Part shown: piece by piece, positions 17,473 through 22,516 of the stretch
How positions within the stretch are numbered: position 1 is the stretch's first letter
Layout of the letters: each line of letters opens with the position of its first letter
DNA from: a virus
Direction: 5' to 3' (one strand)
Length of the DNA stretch: 22,516 bases
Virus record (IMG/VR): IMGVR_UViG_3300048694_000058
Span: 1-22,516 of that record
Notes under the pieces: generated by a model
What the model was told of the DNA's origin: nothing
Seen by the model: the letters and a program-made list of their open reading frames with translations, nothing else
Databases searched by the model: none
Made by a program: the position numbers and the translations under genes

Positions 17473-18489
17473 ATGACTAATCTATTCAAAAAAGCCGCTG
17501 TATTTACAGACATACATTTTGGACTGAAATCAAACAGTACTCTACACAACGAGGACTGTTTGAATTTTGTTAAGTGGGCTACCCAAAAAGCCAAGGAAGA
17601 GGGTTGCGAAACTTGTTTATTCTTAGGCGACTGGCATAACAATCGTGCTAGTATCAATATCTTAACACTTCAATACAGTTTACAAGCACTGGAGCACTTA
17701 AATGCTAACTTTGAAAAAACTTACTTTATTCCTGGAAATCACGATTTATATTACCGCGATAAACGTGATGTACAATCTGTGGAGTGGGCCAAACACCTCT
17801 CTAACATTCACATTTGTAACGATTGGTTTACTATGGGCGATGTTACTATTGCTCCTTGGCTCGTTGGCGATGACCATAAGAAACTTAAAAAACTTAAAGG
17901 CAAATACTTATTCGGGCACTTCGAACTCCCAGGATACTTAATGAATGCCATGGTTGCTATGCCAGACCACGGTGAGATTACTGGTAATGATATGCAAGGA
18001 TTTGAGCATGTATATACCGGGCACTTCCACAAGCGTCAAACGCAACGCAACGTAACTTATGTAGGTAACTGCTTTCCGCACAACTATGCCGACGCCGGAG
18101 ACGATGATCGCGGCATGATGATATTAGAGTGGGACAAAGAGCCCGAGTTCCATTCGTGGCCCGATCAACCTAAGTATCGTGTATTTGGATTAAAGGATGT
18201 GCTAAACCACACAGAAACTATGCTTAAACCCAATATGCATGTGCGTGTAAACTTAGACGTAGACATTAGCTACGAAGAAGCTACGTTTATTAAAGAAACA
18301 TTCATTGATACTTACAAGCTACGTGAAATTACCCTTATCCCCGCAAAGGTAACAGACTTAACCGAATACGAAATACAAGGCAACATTGAATTTGAATCAG
18401 TAGATCAAATTGTATTTGGACAGTTAAGCACCATTGATAGTCAACAGTTTAATAAAAACTTACTGTTAGATATCTATAGAAATCTTTAA
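17473..18489 (+). CDS. gp47: Recombination endonuclease subunit gp47 (SbcD/Mre11-type nuclease)
   Basis: A 338-residue calcineurin-like metallophosphoesterase, about the length of T4 gp47. The metal-binding motifs are in order: D13-I-H15, GD53-W-H55, GNHD (88-91), GH149, and G-H184-F-H186. With the gp46 ATPase it forms the Mre11/Rad50-type complex that resects DNA ends for phage recombination-dependent replication and host DNA degradation. The C-terminal 100 residues (NPNMHVRVNLDVDISYEEA onward) are the typical cap-like tail. The start is fixed by motif I lying at residue 13; it sits 7 bases after a promoter -10 box and has no ribosome site. Its stop overlaps the first radical SAM gene by TAATG, so the partner gp46 is displaced by two genes. 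The identification is secure. Confidence 0.94.
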   Translation: MTNLFKKAAVFTDIHFGLKSNSTLHNEDCLNFVKWATQKAKEEGCETCLFLGDWHNNRASINILTLQYSLQALEHLNANFEKTYFIPGNHDLYYRDKRDVQSVEWAKHLSNIHICNDWFTMGDVTIAPWLVGDDHKKLKKLKGKYLFGHFELPGYLMNAMVAMPDHGEITGNDMQGFEHVYTGHFHKRQTQRNVTYVGNCFPHNYADAGDDDRGMMILEWDKEPEFHSWPDQPKYRVFGLKDVLNHTETMLKPNMHVRVNLDVDISYEEATFIKETFIDTYKLREITLIPAKVTDLTEYEIQGNIEFESVDQIVFGQLSTIDSQQFNKNLLLDIYRNL

Positions 18490-19481
18490 TGTATAAATTT
18501 GAGGACTTACGCAGATTAGAAATTGAGCCTACAAATACTTGCCAGGCTCGCTGTCCTCAATGTCTACGCACACCAGTAGACGGTACTATCAACAAAACGC
18601 TTAAAGATGAATTATCGTTAGACGTAATCAAACAACAAATCCCTGTAGAATTTTGGAATCGTTTAACTAGCATTAACTTCCAAGGTAGTACAGGCGATGC
18701 ACTAGCTTATCCTGATTTAGTAGATTTAATTGCTTATATAAAGTCGCATACCCAAGCGCAATTTAGCATACACACAAATGGTGGCTTAGGCTCACGTAGT
18801 ACATGGGAAGGTTTAGCTCAAGTGTTAAATACTAATGACAAGGTAGTATTTGGCATAGATGGCTTAGCAGATACTAATCATTTATATCGTGTTGGTGTAG
18901 ACTTTGACACAGTAATCAAAAACGCAAAAACATTTATTAGTGCAGGTGGGCAAGCACACTGGCAATATATTACATTTAAACATAATCAGCATCAAGTAAA
19001 AGAAGCAGAACAATTAAGCAAAGACTTAGGATTTAAGGAGTTTTACTTACGCACTTCAGGTAGGTTTACTAATACTAACTCGCAGGATGTTTATGTAGAC
19101 GGTGTACTAACACATCATATTGAACCTAGCGACATTAAGTTTGAGCAAAGTATACATTTCGAAAACAACTTAAAAAGTAATATTAAGTCAGCTAAGATTT
19201 CATGCGAAGCAGAAAATACTAAATGGGTAGCAATTTACGCAGATGGAACTGTGTGGCCTTGTTGTCATTTAATGGGGTGGCATCAAACGCACAACCATAA
19301 TATTTCTAAATTAATTAACCGTAAGCTAGACGATGTTATTGAAGATTATAACAATATTAGTTTGCATACGCACACACTAGATGAAATTATTAATAGCCCT
19401 GTGTTTCAAACAAACTATCCAACAAGTTTTGATAGCGCACAACCGATTCCAGTATGCGTAAGCCACTGTAGGAAACAATGA
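18489..19481 (+). CDS. Radical SAM enzyme with C-terminal auxiliary-cluster cysteines
   Basis: A 330-residue protein with CX3CX2C at C18, C22, C25, which binds the 4Fe-4S cluster that cleaves S-adenosylmethionine. The core continues with INFQGSTGD (about 62-70) where GGEP is more usual, IHTNGG and VFGIDGL, consistent with a TIM-barrel radical SAM domain. C-terminally, C239, C258-C259, then C323 and C327 resemble a twitch/SPASM-type region for an auxiliary cluster, with the pattern W-V-A-I-Y-A-D-G-T-V-W-P-CC typical of such domains. Enzymes of this build modify peptides, sugars or small molecules; the substrate here is unknown. The start overlaps the gp47 stop by TAATG without its own ribosome site, so translation is probably coupled to gp47. 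The stop overlaps the next gene. No precursor peptide gene is found nearby. Confidence 0.87.
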   Translation: MYKFEDLRRLEIEPTNTCQARCPQCLRTPVDGTINKTLKDELSLDVIKQQIPVEFWNRLTSINFQGSTGDALAYPDLVDLIAYIKSHTQAQFSIHTNGGLGSRSTWEGLAQVLNTNDKVVFGIDGLADTNHLYRVGVDFDTVIKNAKTFISAGGQAHWQYITFKHNQHQVKEAEQLSKDLGFKEFYLRTSGRFTNTNSQDVYVDGVLTHHIEPSDIKFEQSIHFENNLKSNIKSAKISCEAENTKWVAIYADGTVWPCCHLMGWHQTHNHNISKLINRKLDDVIEDYNNISLHTHTLDEIINSPVFQTNYPTSFDSAQPIPVCVSHCRKQ

Positions 19482-20875
19482 ACAGTCAAGAACTACGAGC
19501 CACTTTACCATATAACTTACTAGTATTTGCCGATGTAGCAACTGTTAGTAATACGCCAACGGAGGCTTATAAGTTATTGGCTAGTGTACGTAAAGATGCA
19601 TTTGCAGACAACGAGCGCATTGTATTTTATGGCAATAATCCCGAACCTGGTTTAATCAAACATATTAAACAAGCAATCGATTTATTAGACATTGGCGAAT
19701 TCTTTTGTTTATTTTATGATGATATTGTAGACGCAGAAGTACATAGCACAAGATATAAAATCGCCGATACAGTATGCCCGTTATTATGGAGCCATTTAGA
19801 AGTTAGACACAACGGCGATGTTTACCCATGTTGCGTTAATCAAACTCCAGTGGGTAATGCTAATGAAAATTCATTGCAGGAAATATTTAACAACGATAGT
19901 ATGGTATTGTTACGTAGACAGCTAGCAACGGGGGGTCGCCCGGATAGTTGCGATCATTGTTGGCGTTTAGAAAAGCAAGGAGTATCTAGCAATCGTAATT
20001 GGCACGTAGGTAAACATGCTAATAGTTTTTATAGTAGCTGGCATGATGATATTAAAATTCGCAGTTTAGATCTTAAGCCAAGTAATACTTGTAATTTTAA
20101 ATGTCGCACTTGCAATCCGAACAATAGTTCATTGATTGCCGACGAAGTTAAACAATATAGCGCGATCCCGGTTGTTAGTGATCGTTGGGATTCATATGGC
20201 GACTATACTTGGGCAGAATTGGATACATTACTACCCAATATAGAAAACCTAGACTTCTTTGGCGGTGAGCCATTTTTGCTTAAAGAGTTAAAACACTTCC
20301 TACGCAATGCAGTTGATTCTGGGCACAGCAAACACATACGTTTACACTTTAACACCAATGGTAGCATATTTCCAAAAGATATAATTGATACACTCGTTCA
20401 ATTTAAAGAAGTAGACTTAGCATTTAGCATAGACGACGTCGGCGAACGATTTGAATTAACTCGCGGCGGCTCTTGGGCAGAGGTTGAAGCTAACATACTT
20501 AAATTTAAAGAGCTAGGCTTTAAGCCATATATCTTCCCTACAATTAATATTCAAAACGTATTATATCTGGATGAATTAATTTCGTGGGCAGACTCTAATA
20601 ATATCCCATATACATTTAACTACTTAGAATTTCCAAGATATTTTAATATCAATTCTTTAACCCCAGAAGCCAAAGAATTGGTTATTAACAAGTACACTAA
20701 TTCAACTAATCCGTTGCTACAACAAATTGCCGAACGTGTTAAAAAATCCAACAGCAGTGATGGCAAACAATTTGTTAAACAGATGAAATGGTTTGATTAT
20801 ATTCGAAATCAAAAGTTTAGTAACACACATAAGGAAATTGCCCAAGCGATGGGCTTTAACTTGCATTCTCTATAA
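19478..20875 (+). CDS. Radical SAM enzyme with N-terminal twitch-like domain
   Basis: A 465-residue protein in three parts. Residues 1-95 have no recognised family. Residues 96-165 hold C100, then NGDVYPCC (C118-C119), then C158-D-H-C161, the twitch-type auxiliary-cluster pattern, here placed before the catalytic domain. From 200 comes the radical SAM core: C205-N-F-K-C209-R-T-C212, then FFGGEPFLLKEL (about 261-272), LHFNTNGS and VDLAFSIDDVGERFELTRGG. It matches the architecture of the 'twitch domain-containing radical SAM protein' family known mostly from phages and environmental bacteria. The ATG overlaps the preceding stop (ATGA), with AGGA 4 bases upstream, so it is co-translated with the other radical SAM gene; the two may act on the same substrate. 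The last codons contain the -35 box of the gp46 promoter. The reaction is not predictable. Confidence 0.9.
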   Translation: MNSQELRATLPYNLLVFADVATVSNTPTEAYKLLASVRKDAFADNERIVFYGNNPEPGLIKHIKQAIDLLDIGEFFCLFYDDIVDAEVHSTRYKIADTVCPLLWSHLEVRHNGDVYPCCVNQTPVGNANENSLQEIFNNDSMVLLRRQLATGGRPDSCDHCWRLEKQGVSSNRNWHVGKHANSFYSSWHDDIKIRSLDLKPSNTCNFKCRTCNPNNSSLIADEVKQYSAIPVVSDRWDSYGDYTWAELDTLLPNIENLDFFGGEPFLLKELKHFLRNAVDSGHSKHIRLHFNTNGSIFPKDIIDTLVQFKEVDLAFSIDDVGERFELTRGGSWAEVEANILKFKELGFKPYIFPTINIQNVLYLDELISWADSNNIPYTFNYLEFPRYFNINSLTPEAKELVINKYTNSTNPLLQQIAERVKKSNSSDGKQFVKQMKWFDYIRNQKFSNTHKEIAQAMGFNLHSL

Positions 20876-20890
20876 CAATTATAGTACAAT
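20861..20890 (+). promoter_or_regulatory. sigma70-like promoter for gp46
   Basis: TTGCAT (20861-20866) inside the end of the radical SAM gene, an 18-base spacer, then TACAAT (20885-20890). The predicted +1 near 20897 is two bases before the gp46 ATG. No Shine-Dalgarno sequence is seen. Confidence 0.55.
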
Positions 20891-20898
20891 ACCTATCT

Positions 20899-22516
20899 AT
20901 GTTTAAAATAAAAGATCTAACCGTTAAGAATTTTATGAGTGTAGGTAACACTACACAAGCAGTAAACTTTGACCGCAAAGATTTAACACTAGTTCTAGGG
21001 GAAAACTTAGACTTAGGCGGAGACGACTCCGGTGCACGTAACGGTACAGGTAAGACAACTATTATCAACGCATTGAGCTATGCCCTGTACGGTAACGCAC
21101 TTACAAACATTAAAAAAGATAACTTAATCAATAAAACAAACCAAAAGAACATGATGGTTTGTATTGATTTTGAAAAGGACGGCGTTGACTATCGCATTGA
21201 ACGTGGACGTAAGCCCAATGTAATGAAGTTCTTTGTTGGCGATACTGAAAAAGAAATCACCGACGACGCACAAGGCGATAGTAGAGAAACACAGCAAGAA
21301 ATTGAACGTATGCTTGGCATGTCGCACGATATGTTTAAGCATATCCTTGCACTTAACACTTATACTGAACCATTTTTAGCACTAAAAGCAAACGATCAGC
21401 GCACTATTATCGAGCAGTTACTAGGAATTACATTGTTAAGTGAAAAAGCAGATAAACTAAAAGAAGCAGGTAAAGCTACAAAGGATGCTATTACACAAGA
21501 GGAGTTCCGCATTAAAGCTGTAGGCGATGCTAATAAACGTATAGAAGAACAAATAGAAAGTTTAAAGCGCAGACAAACTTTGTGGAACAATAAACACGAT
21601 GAAGAGATTAACAAGATTCAAGATGCGATCGAAGAACTTCAGAAAATCAACATTCAGGAAGAGATTCAGACACACCAAAGTCTTAAGACATGGGATCAAA
21701 CTCGCAAGGATATCAATGAATTATCGTCGGCGATTAGTCGTGCAAAGTTGGACCTTTCCCGTGAAGAAAAGGCCGTTAGCAAATTATCAAAAGATATCGT
21801 GGCGCTGGAAGATCATACGTGCTCCACTTGTGGCCAAGAATGGCATGACGAAAAGCACGAACAGGTATTGGGACAACTCAAGGGAGAACTATCTGTGGCT
21901 GAAGAAGCCCAGAGAGGACATGCTACCCTCTTGGGTGAATTACAGCAGGCTCACACTGGGCTGGGCGTGTTAGGCCCTAAGCCCGAGACATTTTACGATA
22001 AAGAGTCCGATGCTATCCATCATCAAGCAAGTGTGGACAACTTAATCAAACAGCTTAATACTAAAGCAGTTGAAGTTGATCCGTATGTAGATCAAATTGC
22101 AGAAATGCAAACTACTGCGCTTGAGGAAATTAGTTATGATGTTATCAATGAGCTTAACAATCTCAAAGAACATCAAGAGTTCTTATTAAAGCTACTAACA
22201 AACAAAGATTCGTTTATTCGTAAACGTATTATTGATCAGAATTTAAGTTATTTAAATGCCCGCTTGGGTCAATACTTAGATCGTATTGGGTTACCACACA
22301 CAGTTAAGTTTAATAATGACTTATCTGTATCCATTACAGAACTAGGTAGAGATCTAGACTTTGACAACTTGTCACGGGGAGAACGCAACCGCTTAATTTT
22401 ATCCTTAAGCTGGGCGTTCCGTGATGTGTGGGAAAGTTTATATCAACCCATTAACTTGTTATTCATTGACGAGTTAGTTGACAGCGGTATGGATAGCTCG
22501 GGTGTGGAAAACAGTC
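20899..22516 (+). CDS. gp46: Recombination endonuclease subunit gp46 (SbcC/Rad50-type ATPase), 3' end cut by window edge
   Basis: 539 codons are present; T4 gp46 is 560, so only the last few dozen residues should be missing. Walker A is GARNGTGKTT (45-54), preceded by the insert GENLDLGGDDS that gp46 proteins carry. Two long coiled-coil stretches flank a zinc hook, C308-S-T-C311-G-Q. The ABC signature LSRGE is at 491-495 and Walker B LLFIDE at 520-525, followed by a D-loop. The protein uses ATP to open and close over DNA ends and to drive the gp47 nuclease, by dimerising through the head and the hook. The ATG lies right after the -10 of its own promoter. The partner gp47 lies 2.4 kb upstream, separated by two radical SAM genes. 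Identity is secure. Confidence 0.96.
   Translation, partial: MFKIKDLTVKNFMSVGNTTQAVNFDRKDLTLVLGENLDLGGDDSGARNGTGKTTIINALSYALYGNALTNIKKDNLINKTNQKNMMVCIDFEKDGVDYRIERGRKPNVMKFFVGDTEKEITDDAQGDSRETQQEIERMLGMSHDMFKHILALNTYTEPFLALKANDQRTIIEQLLGITLLSEKADKLKEAGKATKDAITQEEFRIKAVGDANKRIEEQIESLKRRQTLWNNKHDEEINKIQDAIEELQKINIQEEIQTHQSLKTWDQTRKDINELSSAISRAKLDLSREEKAVSKLSKDIVALEDHTCSTCGQEWHDEKHEQVLGQLKGELSVAEEAQRGHATLLGELQQAHTGLGVLGPKPETFYDKESDAIHHQASVDNLIKQLNTKAVEVDPYVDQIAEMQTTALEEISYDVINELNNLKEHQEFLLKLLTNKDSFIRKRIIDQNLSYLNARLGQYLDRIGLPHTVKFNNDLSVSITELGRDLDFDNLSRGERNRLILSLSWAFRDVWESLYQPINLLFIDELVDSGMDSSGVENS

Noticed and set aside
21599-21973. Plus-strand frame of 124 codons inside gp46
   Set aside because: It overlaps the coiled-coil and zinc-hook coding region in another frame; the Arg/Lys-rich translation has no family resemblance.
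1-22516. tRNA genes, CRISPR arrays, insertion sequences or attachment sites
   Set aside because: No cloverleaf-like segment, regular spacer repeats, transposase motifs or terminal repeats were seen; intergenic space is under 130 bases everywhere.

Overview
This window is a piece of an AT-rich T4-like (contractile-tailed) phage genome. It has no host-type genes, rRNA or tRNA. The baseplate gene set, the T4-type late sigma factor and the gp47/gp46 recombination nuclease pair identify the lineage. Over-long versions of gp6 and gp55, together with a giant structural protein of a type I recall from T4-like phages of marine cyanobacteria and marine metagenomes, point to an aquatic, non-enteric relative. 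The host cannot be named from this sequence.

Left two thirds (1-16407, all minus strand): a packed baseplate operon. In transcription order it holds a gp48/gp54-like tube-cap candidate, a gp53-like wedge protein, a gp27/gpD-like hub candidate, a gp5-like hub spike without an internal lysozyme domain, a small protein with a possible degenerate lysozyme fold, gp25, gp6, and a giant protein of at least 2385 residues that runs off the left edge. Genes touch or overlap, several by a shared TAATG. Three copies of an ATAAATACT element sit just upstream of the gp48-like gene, gp25 and gp6. They match the T4 late promoter octamer.

Centre (16408-16533): a divergent promoter region that separates late structural genes from early/middle genes.

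Right third (16534-22516, all plus strand): a gp55-like late sigma factor, the gp47 metallophosphoesterase, two radical SAM enzymes in overlapping frames, and the gp46 SMC-like ATPase, cut by the right edge. The gp55 product should recognise the late elements found upstream of the baseplate genes, so the window holds both the regulator and its likely sites. Canonical-looking sigma70 promoters precede gp55, gp47 and gp46. Those of gp47 and gp46 lie so close to the start codons that the transcripts would be practically leaderless.

The most unusual part is the radical SAM pair inserted between the two subunits of the recombination nuclease. One enzyme has a C-terminal cysteine-rich auxiliary-cluster region; the other has an N-terminal twitch-like region followed by the radical SAM core. 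Their substrate is unknown.
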